NCBI GenBank assembly: GCA_002898675.1
Contig: BEHW01000051.1
Coordinates: forward strand, 1 to 14,747
DNA from: a bacterium HR20
GTDB lineage: Bacteria; Bacteroidota; Ignavibacteria; Kapaibacteriales; NICIL-2
Direction: 5' to 3'
DNA length: 14,747 bases
In this document: positions 7,856-14,714 of the stretch, piece after piece
How positions within the stretch are numbered: position 1 is the stretch's first letter
Layout: each line of letters begins with the position of its first letter
Translations under genes and position numbers: made by a program
Notes under the pieces: generated by a model
Told to the model about the DNA's origin: nothing
Database searches by the model: none
The model's input: only the letters and a program-made list of their open reading frames with translations

Positions 7856-9628
7856 ATGCCAACCATTACGATAGACGGCCGGAAAATCGAGACCCAGCCG
7901 GGCAAGACCATCATCGAAGCTGCACTCGAAAATGGTATCGCCATCCCACACTTCTGCTGGCATCCTGCGCTCAGTGTCGCGGGCAACTGTAGGATGTGCT
8001 TAGTGCGCGTCGGCTCATACAAAAAAGGCGCCGATGGTACTCTCGAGCGCGATGCAGAAGGGAACCCGGTCGTGCAATGGATGCCGAAGCTTCAAATCGC
8101 GTGTGCGACACCTGTAGCCGATGGAATGGTTGTTGATACGGTGGGCGAGAAAACGATCGCCGCACAAAACGCGGTGATGGAATTTCTACTTATCAACCAT
8201 CCACTCGATTGCCCGATCTGTGACGAAGCCGGCCAGTGCAAGCTCCAAGAATATGCCTTCAAGCACTCGCGCGGGGAAAGTCGCTTCGTGGAGGAAAAAG
8301 TGCATAAACCAAAGCGTGTTGCATGGAGCGATCGCATCATTTTCGATGGCGAGCGATGCATCCTCTGCTCGCGCTGCATTCGCTTTGCCAACGAGATTGC
8401 CAAGCAGCCAGTACTGACCTTCGTTGAGCGGAATGATCACGTCACGATCGAGCTGTTCGAGGGGACGACGTTCGATTCGCCGTACTCGATGAACGTCATT
8501 GAGCTGTGTCCGGTGGGAGCGCTTACCAGCGCGGACTTTCGTTTCAAGTCGCGTGTCTGGGAGATGAGCTTCACCCCGAGCGTTTGCCCGGGCTGTGCGC
8601 GTGGCTGTAACATCAACATTGGCGTGCGCGATAACCAGATTTTGCGCCTGGAGCCTCGCCCGAACCCGCACGTCAATCAGTACTGGATGTGCGATGCCGG
8701 GCGGCTGGAGCAGTACCGGTGGGTGAACTCGGGGCGCATTAGTGGTGCGGCTGTCCGTCGCAATGGGGCGCTTGCGCCTGCTTCGTTCGAGGAGGCGTTC
8801 CGCGCTGTCGCTGACTTGCTGAGCACCGCACGAGGCGATGCGATGATGGTTCTTTCTGGTTCAATAACCAACGAAGATGGGTTCGTCGCGCGTGAATGTG
8901 CTGCAGCCTTCGGCATCGAACACGTTGCATTTGTCGAGCGAAACGATCCCACCTTCGGCGATGACTTTCTTCGCTCGAGCGATCGAAACGCAAACGCTAC
9001 TGGCCTGCGAGCGCTCGGCATTCCGAGCACGACATGGAAGGAGTTGCTCCAGCGTATGCACGAGCGCATGCCTGCAGTGATCTACTTCATCGGTGCTGAT
9101 CCGTTTGCCGAACAAGACAGCAGCAGCTGGGAAGAACTCCTTGGTAGCGGGGGTGCAATTATTGCCCAGCTTAGCAATCACTCGCAGCTTGAGGAGATTG
9201 CCGATGTAGTGCTCCCCGCGGCAACGTATGCCGAAATCGAAGGGACCTTCACGAACTGTGATGGATGGGTCCAGTACCTCCAACCAGCGGTCGAGACCGC
9301 AGAAACACTCCGACGGATCAATGGGATGGCACAAAGCCGTCTGGATGAATTCGGTGCTCCCAACGATCGGTGGACCCACGGCGAACGCCGCCTTTGCCGG
9401 CCCCACTGGCAGCTACTAACGGGCGTTGCTGGAGCTGCCGGCCATTCGATAGCATACCGTAGTGCAGCGGAGGTGTTCGCCGCGATCGAAGACCGTGTGG
9501 AAGCATTTCGAGCAATGAACTACGAAGCGCTCCGCCAATATCGGGGTATCCGACTTGGTCGCGGGAACGATCCAGAACCTGTTGGTGTGGTCTATCGCTC
9601 GCACTATATGAAACCACAGTCCGACTAA
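7856..9628 (+). CDS. nuoG: NADH-quinone oxidoreductase subunit G (NuoG), compact form
   Basis: NuoG is the largest peripheral-arm subunit of respiratory complex I and relays electrons through Fe-S clusters. In this 590-residue protein the cysteine sets are complete. A [2Fe-2S] ferredoxin domain uses C34, C45, C48, C83. An N5-type set is H115-x3-C119-x2-C122-x5-C128. An N4-type set is C168, C171, C174 and C218. An N7-type set is C244-x2-C247-x3-C251 with C279. A shortened molybdopterin-oxidoreductase-like domain follows, keeping ADVVLPAATYAEIEGTFTN (about 450-467). The long C48-C83 loop resembles my recollection of Thermus Nqo3. Total length is well below the roughly 780-900 residues of Thermus and E. 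coli homologues, the loss being in the C-terminal domain. The ATG at 7856 gives the family-typical MPTITIDG start; an in-frame ATG at 7802 would add 18 residues with no family support. nuoH follows after 14 bp. Confidence 0.94.
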   Translation: MPTITIDGRKIETQPGKTIIEAALENGIAIPHFCWHPALSVAGNCRMCLVRVGSYKKGADGTLERDAEGNPVVQWMPKLQIACATPVADGMVVDTVGEKTIAAQNAVMEFLLINHPLDCPICDEAGQCKLQEYAFKHSRGESRFVEEKVHKPKRVAWSDRIIFDGERCILCSRCIRFANEIAKQPVLTFVERNDHVTIELFEGTTFDSPYSMNVIELCPVGALTSADFRFKSRVWEMSFTPSVCPGCARGCNINIGVRDNQILRLEPRPNPHVNQYWMCDAGRLEQYRWVNSGRISGAAVRRNGALAPASFEEAFRAVADLLSTARGDAMMVLSGSITNEDGFVARECAAAFGIEHVAFVERNDPTFGDDFLRSSDRNANATGLRALGIPSTTWKELLQRMHERMPAVIYFIGADPFAEQDSSSWEELLGSGGAIIAQLSNHSQLEEIADVVLPAATYAEIEGTFTNCDGWVQYLQPAVETAETLRRINGMAQSRLDEFGAPNDRWTHGERRLCRPHWQLLTGVAGAAGHSIAYRSAAEVFAAIEDRVEAFRAMNYEALRQYRGIRLGRGNDPEPVGVVYRSHYMKPQSD

Positions 9629-9642
9629 CACAGCGTTCGCAT

Positions 9643-10677
9643 ATGAGTTCCTTGGTATTGACACTCATCAAAGGAGCGATTGCGCTCAACGTTGCGCTTG
9701 TGGTGGCAGCAGCGCTGGTGTACCTCGAGCGTCGAATTTCGGCGTGGATGCAGTACCGCATCGGACCGAATCGCGTTGGGCCGTTTGGACTGCTCCAACC
9801 ACTGGCGGACGTACTCAAGCTCTACACGAAAGAAGACATCGTCCCCTACAACGCCAGTAAGCCGTTCCACCGAATTGCGCCGATTATCTCGATCGCTGTG
9901 GCGCTCTCGGTGCTGTGTGTGATTGCGCCAGCGAGTTACCTGTTGCTCGATGATGGCACCAAGCTCTTCATCGCCGTTGCACCGAACGTAAACGTTGGGT
10001 TGCTGTTCTACTTGGCGCTCTCCTCGATTGGGGTGTACGGCATTGTCCTTGCCGGATGGTCGTCGAACAACAAGTACTCGCTGCTGGGCGGTCTCCGTTC
10101 ATCGGCGCAAATGATTTCCTACGAACTTGCTATGGGCCTTGCTGCTGTTGCAGCGGTCATGGTGAGCGGTTCGCTCGATATGAACCAGATCATCGCGTCC
10201 CAGTCCGGCGGACGGTGGAATCTTTGGTTCCAGCCGCTGGGATTTTTGATTTTCCTTGTCGCTTCGTTTGCAGAGACAAATCGCGCACCGTTCGATCTTC
10301 CCGAGGCAGAGCCGGAGCTCGTCGGTGGCTACCACACAGAGTACTCGGGGATGAAGTTCGGTTTGTTCTACCTTGCGGAGTACGCCAACATGTTTACTGC
10401 ATCGGCAGTGATGACGACGCTCTACCTCGGTGCCTACGATATGCCATTTCTCCCCACCCTGCTCGGATTGCAAGAAGGAACGCTCCCGCGAGTGCTTTTT
10501 GAGCTTGCGGTGTTTGTCGGGAAAGTCAGCGTGCTGCTGTTTCTGTTCATCTGGGTGCGGTGGACATTGCCGCGCTTTCGCTACGATCAGCTGATGAATC
10601 TTGGCTGGCGTGTGCTGTTGCCGCTCGGTCTGGCGAACATTGTCATTACGGGTGCGATCGTCTTCTTCGTTCGCTGA
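9643..10677 (+). CDS. nuoH: NADH-quinone oxidoreductase subunit H (NuoH)
   Basis: NuoH is the membrane subunit of complex I that forms the quinone tunnel at the junction of the two arms. The 344-residue protein has about eight hydrophobic membrane segments (for example near 8-27, 80-100, 117-139, 160-177, 198-210, 242-263, 286-304 and 323-342). It also has both family signatures: ERRISAWMQYRIGPNRVGP at 29-47, and the acidic quinone-site loop at about 208-247, containing AETNRAPFDLPEAEPELVGG and then TEYSG. The length is normal. The ATG at 9643 is 14 bp after the nuoG stop, and no strong Shine-Dalgarno is visible. nuoI follows after 28 bp. Confidence 0.97.
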   Translation: MSSLVLTLIKGAIALNVALVVAAALVYLERRISAWMQYRIGPNRVGPFGLLQPLADVLKLYTKEDIVPYNASKPFHRIAPIISIAVALSVLCVIAPASYLLLDDGTKLFIAVAPNVNVGLLFYLALSSIGVYGIVLAGWSSNNKYSLLGGLRSSAQMISYELAMGLAAVAAVMVSGSLDMNQIIASQSGGRWNLWFQPLGFLIFLVASFAETNRAPFDLPEAEPELVGGYHTEYSGMKFGLFYLAEYANMFTASAVMTTLYLGAYDMPFLPTLLGLQEGTLPRVLFELAVFVGKVSVLLFLFIWVRWTLPRFRYDQLMNLGWRVLLPLGLANIVITGAIVFFVR

Positions 10678-10705
10678 TGGCATCACTACTGGAGGACTAC
10701 TCACA

Positions 10706-11203
10706 ATGAACGTTACAACGAACACCCGCGCACAGCGGATGACGTTCTGGGAGAAGCTCTATCTGCCGGAGATCGCCAAGGGTTTGGCGCTGACATTCAA
10801 GACAATGTTCAAGCCAAAGTTGACCCGTCAGTACCCCGAAGAACGCTGGGAACCGCTTGGCAGTTATCGTGGCCGGCCGGTGCTCGTGCTCGAAGAAGAC
10901 GGCGAGCGCTGTGTTGCGTGCGGGCTCTGCTCACGGGTATGCCCTGCGCTGGCAATTGAAGTGCAAGCAGGTGAAACCGAGCGCGAAAAGGAGCGCTATC
11001 CAGTCAAGTTTGAAATCAACATGCTGCGGTGCATCTACTGCGGACTGTGCGAGGAAGTCTGCCCTGAGGAAGCGATCGTCATGAGCAAGGATTACGACAT
11101 CGTCTTCCACTCGCAAGAGGAGGCAATCTTCGGCAAGGACAAGCTTTTGGTGCCGATTGCGCGACTTCAAGAGCGATTGGAGTTTCTGCGGCAGTACAAG
11201 TAG
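10706..11203 (+). CDS. nuoI: NADH-quinone oxidoreductase subunit I (NuoI)
   Basis: NuoI carries the N6a and N6b [4Fe-4S] clusters that pass electrons towards N2 and quinone. The 165-residue protein shows two ferredoxin motifs: C69-x2-C72-x2-C75-x3-C79 followed by P80, and C109-x2-C112-x2-C115-x3-C119 followed by P120. An amphipathic N-terminal region (about 12-40) fits its docking on NuoH. The start is ATG 10706-10708, preceded by a clear Shine-Dalgarno GGAGG at 10691-10695. A longer in-frame reading from 10601 overlaps nuoH and is not supported. No nuoJ follows; the next gene, 5 bp downstream, is unrelated to complex I. Confidence 0.96.
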   Translation: MNVTTNTRAQRMTFWEKLYLPEIAKGLALTFKTMFKPKLTRQYPEERWEPLGSYRGRPVLVLEEDGERCVACGLCSRVCPALAIEVQAGETEREKERYPVKFEINMLRCIYCGLCEEVCPEEAIVMSKDYDIVFHSQEEAIFGKDKLLVPIARLQERLEFLRQYK

Positions 11204-11208
11204 CGCCG

Positions 11209-11640
11209 ATGGGAGTCCGCCGTCGTGCTTTCCAAACCGTGATTGCGGGTGTCCTTGCAGTAGTGGTCGGCGTACTGGGAGCTTCGTTCGTCTGGCGGAT
11301 GTTCCTGCGTCCGCCGATTGAGCCGATCGTTGATGTTCAGCGAGGGCGCGCCATTCAGCTCCGCATCCTCAACGGCGCTGGGGTGCCAGGCATTGCCCAA
11401 ACAGTGCAGCAGTACTTACGGCGGCGAGGATTCGACGTCGTCGAAATTGCCAACGCTCCAGATCAGGTTCCCCGAAGCGTTCTCTACGATCATCTCGGTG
11501 ACAGTCTTGCCACCGAGCAAGTACGGTATGCACTCGATATGCCCCAGGAGGCAGTGGTCTGCCAACTCGATTCAGACCTTGCATTGCACTGCAGCCTTGT
11601 GCTCGGCCACGATTGGGCAACACTTCGACCATTTCGGTAA
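11209..11640 (+). CDS. LytR_C domain membrane-anchored protein
   Basis: The 143-residue protein has a short basic N-terminus, one membrane segment (about 9-29), and a periplasmic LytR_C-like domain: IQLRILNGAGVPGIAQTV at about 49-66, then LRRRGFDVVEI at 70-80. This domain occurs at the C-terminus of LytR-CpsA-Psr cell-wall proteins. Here it stands alone, without the phosphotransferase domain, as is common in Gram-negative FCB bacteria next to rsfS. Its function in that setting is not established; a cell-envelope role is only suggested by the domain. It begins 5 bp after nuoI and ends 7 bp before rsfS, so it is very likely co-transcribed with them. Confidence 0.82.
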   Translation: MGVRRRAFQTVIAGVLAVVVGVLGASFVWRMFLRPPIEPIVDVQRGRAIQLRILNGAGVPGIAQTVQQYLRRRGFDVVEIANAPDQVPRSVLYDHLGDSLATEQVRYALDMPQEAVVCQLDSDLALHCSLVLGHDWATLRPFR

Positions 11641-11647
11641 CGTCACA

Positions 11648-12103
11648 ATGGTGCAGAACACGCCAGATTCAACGGTGCGCGAACAGGATACAGAACGCAC
11701 GTCGTCGCCAAAACAGATTCTCCGCTCCTCGCGCGATCTTGCGCGCTTGTGTGCTCGCAGCGCGGAGGAGAAAAAGTGTACGGACATCATCGCCATTGAT
11801 ATCAGCGCGATTGATGGTGCCCCTGCCGATTGGTTCGTCCTTGCGACGTGCGCTTCAGAGCAGCAGATCCGAGCGGTTGCAGAGTACATCGAGCAGCAGA
11901 CGGCCAGCGCCTCCGTTCCGGCACCTCGAACAGAAGGGTGGGAAGCGCTCCAATGGGTGATTCTCGATTATTTCGATGTTGTAGTACACCTCATGCGGGT
12001 CGAGGCACGCTCGTTCTACAAGCTCGAATCACTCTGGGGCGATGGTCTCTTTTTCGTGCTCAGCGCAGATGGACGGTTGATTCGCCAGCGACACTCTCAC
12101 TAA
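11648..12103 (+). CDS. rsfS: Ribosomal silencing factor RsfS (Iojap/DUF143 family)
   Basis: RsfS binds L14 of the 50S subunit and blocks joining with 30S, lowering translation during starvation. The 151-residue product shows the family core: DIIAIDIS near 46-53, ADWFVLATCASEQQIRAVA at 60-78, GWEALQWVILDYFDVVVHLM at 97-116, and EARSFYKLESLWGD at 119-132. An N-terminal extension of about 22 polar residues precedes the domain and looks disordered. I chose the ATG at 11648, 7 bp after the LytR_C stop. The frame is open further upstream, but that overlaps LytR_C. The LytR_C-rsfS pairing is a familiar arrangement in Bacteroidota/Chlorobiota. Confidence 0.92.
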   Translation: MVQNTPDSTVREQDTERTSSPKQILRSSRDLARLCARSAEEKKCTDIIAIDISAIDGAPADWFVLATCASEQQIRAVAEYIEQQTASASVPAPRTEGWEALQWVILDYFDVVVHLMRVEARSFYKLESLWGDGLFFVLSADGRLIRQRHSH

Positions 12104-12118
12104 TGCGAGAAGAAGGCT

Positions 12119-13759
12119 ATGTTCTTCGAGTACATCCGGACCGTGCTTGGCAATGCACTCGAGCGGCTCGGCTATCAGGCAGAGCCACACGTTGAGCTTC
12201 CTCGCCATGAAAGCCATGGTGATGCTGCGACGCCGGTTGCAATGCAGCTAGCCAAGCAGCTCGGCAAGCCGCCACGCGCAATTGCCGAAGAGCTGATTGC
12301 TGCGATGGTATACGATCCAGCGATGATCGCCGCCATCGAGATTGCAGGTCCCGGCTTTATCAACTTTCGGCTCGCTCGCGGCTACTACGCGGACGTCGCA
12401 CGGCGTATCCACGCAGTGGGAGAACGATTCGGCTTTTCTGAACGCTACGCCAGCAAACGCGCAAACGTCGAGTACGTCAGTGCAAACCCAACTGGACCGC
12501 TCCACCCGGGGCATGGGCGCAACGTTGCGCTCGGCGATAGCATCGCACGTTTGCTCGAGGCAGTCGGCTATCGCGTCACGCGTGAGTACTACTTCAACAA
12601 TGCTGGGCGGCAGATGCAGAACCTGGCGCGTTCGATCTATGCACGCTACCGCCAGCTCCTCGGCGATGACTACCCATTCGATGACGAAAATGGCTACCGT
12701 GGGCAGTACATCGTCGAGATTGCCCGCGAGCTTGTGGAGGAATACGGCGATCAGCTGCGCGAGGAGTCAGAGGAACATCTCGCCATCTGCCGCGCGAAAG
12801 GCGAAGCTTGGTGCTTTGCTTCTATCCGTCGAACGCTGGAGCGTCTCGACGTCCACCACGATGTGTACTTCAACGAGTACTCACTCTACACCGACGGGCA
12901 CATTGCACGCACCGTGGAGCAGCTCCGCCAGCGCGGGCTTGTGTACGAAAAAGACGGCGCGACGTGGATTGCTACCACCAAGCTTGGCCTGGAGCAGGAT
13001 CGTGTCATCATCAAATCCACCGGTGAGCCAACGTACCGTTTGCCGGACATTGCGTACCATTGCATCAAACTCAGCCGCGGCGATGACCTCGTCGTGGATG
13101 TGTTCGGTGCCGATCATATCGCGACGATTCAGGAGGTGCTCGCTGCTGTCCGCGCGCTGGGCTACGACACGACGCGCGTGAAGGTTGTGCTCCATCAAAT
13201 GGTGACGTTCCTCAAAGATGGTGTGCCGTATAAACTTTCCAAGCGGAGCGGAGAGCAGTACACGCTCGATGACCTCATCGAGGAGTTAGGCGCCGATGTG
13301 GTGCGCTATTTTTTTGCGATGCGTGCTGCCGAAACGCAGCTTGTCTTCGACATGGATCTGGCTCGCGAGCAGAGCGAAACGAACCCCGTGTTCTACCTGC
13401 AGTATGCGCATGCGCGTATTTGTTCGGTCTTCGCCAATGCCGAGCAGCTTGGAATCGAAGTACGCAGAGAGGCTGATCTTGCTCTGCTCGAACATCCTGC
13501 CGAGTGTGCGCTCATCAAAGTGCTTGCACAGTTCCCCGATGTCGTACTCCGTGCAGCAGAGAGTCTTGCGCCATACATCGTCGCAGACTACCTCCACACC
13601 GCCGCCGAGGCATTCCACACCTTTTACCACGAGTGCCGCATCCTCGGTGCACCGCGGGATGAGATAGTTCGTGCGCGACTTGCGTTGGCACAGGCAACGC
13701 GAACGGTGCTACGCAATGGACTGCACTTGCTCGGGGTCAGTGCGCCGGAGCGGATGTAG
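12119..13759 (+). CDS. argS: Arginine--tRNA ligase (ArgRS)
   Basis: ArgRS charges tRNA-Arg and is a class I synthetase. The 546-residue protein has an N-terminal Add-1 domain (about 1-100), a catalytic domain with SANPTGPLHPGHGRN at about 121-135 (the HIGH motif is H129-x-G131-H132), and a KMSKS-loop equivalent KLSKR at 372-376 in VPYKLSKRSGEQYTLDD. The C-terminal DALR anticodon-binding helical domain (about 425-546) ends LGVSAPERM. The length is normal. The ATG at 12119 is preceded by a GAAGAAGG purine run that can act as a Shine-Dalgarno and lies 15 bp after the rsfS stop. Its last 23 bp overlap the convergent redoxin gene. Confidence 0.97.
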   Translation: MFFEYIRTVLGNALERLGYQAEPHVELPRHESHGDAATPVAMQLAKQLGKPPRAIAEELIAAMVYDPAMIAAIEIAGPGFINFRLARGYYADVARRIHAVGERFGFSERYASKRANVEYVSANPTGPLHPGHGRNVALGDSIARLLEAVGYRVTREYYFNNAGRQMQNLARSIYARYRQLLGDDYPFDDENGYRGQYIVEIARELVEEYGDQLREESEEHLAICRAKGEAWCFASIRRTLERLDVHHDVYFNEYSLYTDGHIARTVEQLRQRGLVYEKDGATWIATTKLGLEQDRVIIKSTGEPTYRLPDIAYHCIKLSRGDDLVVDVFGADHIATIQEVLAAVRALGYDTTRVKVVLHQMVTFLKDGVPYKLSKRSGEQYTLDDLIEELGADVVRYFFAMRAAETQLVFDMDLAREQSETNPVFYLQYAHARICSVFANAEQLGIEVRREADLALLEHPAECALIKVLAQFPDVVLRAAESLAPYIVADYLHTAAEAFHTFYHECRILGAPRDEIVRARLALAQATRTVLRNGLHLLGVSAPERM

Positions 13760-14312
13760 TGCGCCACTTGATACTGCAGCCAATCGAAGGACGCTGCTCA
13801 GTGGGGATGGGGCTGCCTGCAAGAAGGGCATCGAGAGCACTGCGCAGATCTGCACCCGTCGGCGGAATATTATTGCCTGGACGAGAAGCGTCAAATTGAC
13901 CCCGGTACACTAATCGGCGCTCCCCATCGAACACAAAAATGTCCGGCGTGCACGTTGCGCTGTATTGACGTGCAACATTCTGTGTTTCGTCGAACAGGTA
14001 GGGGAACGGGAAATCCATCGCTTCTGCCAGCCGTTTCATTTCCTCCGGGCTATCGTCGGGATAGGCGACCGGATCATTGGGATTGATTCCGACAAATGCA
14101 ATCCCTTTTGGAATGTATTCTCGTGCCACGGTGAGCAATGCGGGGAGGATGTGTTTTACGTAGGGGCAATGATTGCACATGAAAACGACAACAGTGCCGA
14201 TTGGCGATGCGATATCATCCAGCGAACGCCACTGATTCGTCCGCGGTTCGAAGAGCTGAAAGGGCGGTGCAATAGTGCCCAGCGGGATCATTGCTGATTC
14301 GACTGCTGCCAA
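13737..14312 (-). CDS. Thioredoxin-like / redoxin family protein (peroxiredoxin-like)
   Basis: The 191-residue protein has a thioredoxin-fold redoxin domain of the peroxiredoxin-like type: LGTIAPPFQLFEP near the N-terminus, VVVFMCNHCPYVKH with C46-x-x-C49, a conserved Cys-Thr-Pro (C121-T122-P123, cis-Pro) in SATCTPDIFVF, and the family's C-terminal PSIGCSIKW (C179). It is probably a cytoplasmic thiol oxidoreductase; its partner is unknown. The start is uncertain. TTG at 14310-14312 is the first possible start after an in-frame TGA and gives MAAVESAMIPLG, which resembles the N-termini I recall for the family. ATG at 14289-14291 is the alternative. Neither has a Shine-Dalgarno. It converges on argS, with stop codons overlapping by 23 bp. 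Confidence 0.88.
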   Translation of the reverse strand: MAAVESAMIPLGTIAPPFQLFEPRTNQWRSLDDIASPIGTVVVFMCNHCPYVKHILPALLTVAREYIPKGIAFVGINPNDPVAYPDDSPEEMKRLAEAMDFPFPYLFDETQNVARQYSATCTPDIFVFDGERRLVYRGQFDASRPGNNIPPTGADLRSALDALLAGSPIPTEQRPSIGCSIKWRTTSAPAH

Positions 14313-14411
14313 TGGTCAGTGCAGAAGAGTTGAACACGTTGCGAAATTACTGCACGGTTTTCCCAAGGGTAGGCAGTGGAGGTCACCCTTGTGCCATATT
14401 CCACCGCCTCT
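14313..14411. other. Leader region of the redoxin gene, no gene seen
   Basis: This roughly 100-bp non-repetitive stretch separates the redoxin start from the tandem repeat array. It should hold the redoxin promoter. Apart from the candidate element at 14342-14349, nothing else was recognised in it. Together with the repeat array it makes a gene-free stretch of 435 bp to the window end. Confidence 0.5.
14342..14349 (-). promoter_or_regulatory. Weak candidate -7 element for the redoxin gene
   Basis: On the minus strand this reads TAATTTCG, one base off TAnnTTTG. It sits 29 bp upstream of the TTG start, almost the same spacing as the perfect element upstream of recJ (28 bp). No -33 TTTG was found at the expected distance. 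Confidence 0.2.
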
Positions 14412-14476
14412 GTCACGCTGAACTTGTTTCAGGGTCTTGTTTGTCGAAGGGGATGCTGACCCGAGCTCAGCATGAC
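14412..14476. repeat. REP-like imperfect palindrome, copy 1
   Basis: The left arm starts GTCACGCTGAACTTGTTTCAG and the right arm, read on the other strand, starts GTCATGCTGAGCTCGGGTCAG. They agree at 16 of the first 21 positions. Each arm holds its own small inverted repeat (CTGAA...TTCAG on the left, GCTGA...TCAGC on the right), so a long hairpin or a cruciform with two small hairpins is possible. There is no U-tract after it, so it does not look like an intrinsic terminator. Confidence 0.8.
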
Positions 14477-14530
14477 AGGCGAGGCTGCAGGGCACAGACG
14501 ATGCCGGTCACTGCTCCCGTCACGGCTTTT

Positions 14531-14595
14531 GTCACGCTGAACTTGTTTCAGGGTCTTGTTTGTCGAAGGGGATGCTGACCCGAGCTCAGCATGAC
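14531..14595. repeat. REP-like imperfect palindrome, copy 2
   Basis: Identical to the palindrome at 14412-14476. It is preceded by GGCTTTT, whereas copy 1 is preceded by unrelated sequence, which places the left boundary of the element at the GTCAC. Confidence 0.8.
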
Positions 14596-14649
14596 AGGCG
14601 AGGCTGCAGGGCACAGACGATGCCGGTCACTGCTCCCGTCACGGCTTTT

Positions 14650-14714
14650 GTCACGCTGAACTTGTTTCAGGGTCTTGTTTGTCGAAGGGGATGCTGACCC
14701 GAGCTCAGCATGAC
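14650..14714. repeat. REP-like imperfect palindrome, copy 3
   Basis: Identical to copies 1 and 2. Its downstream spacer is cut by the window end after 33 bp. Confidence 0.8.

Noticed and set aside
12342..13181. Alternative-frame open reading (279 codons) within argS
   Set aside because: The translation is Ser/Thr/Arg-rich without domains and lies wholly inside the well-conserved ArgRS frame.
14412..14476. Intrinsic terminator for a gene to the right
   Set aside because: The palindrome is long and imperfect with no T-run directly after either arm, and it is repeated in tandem.
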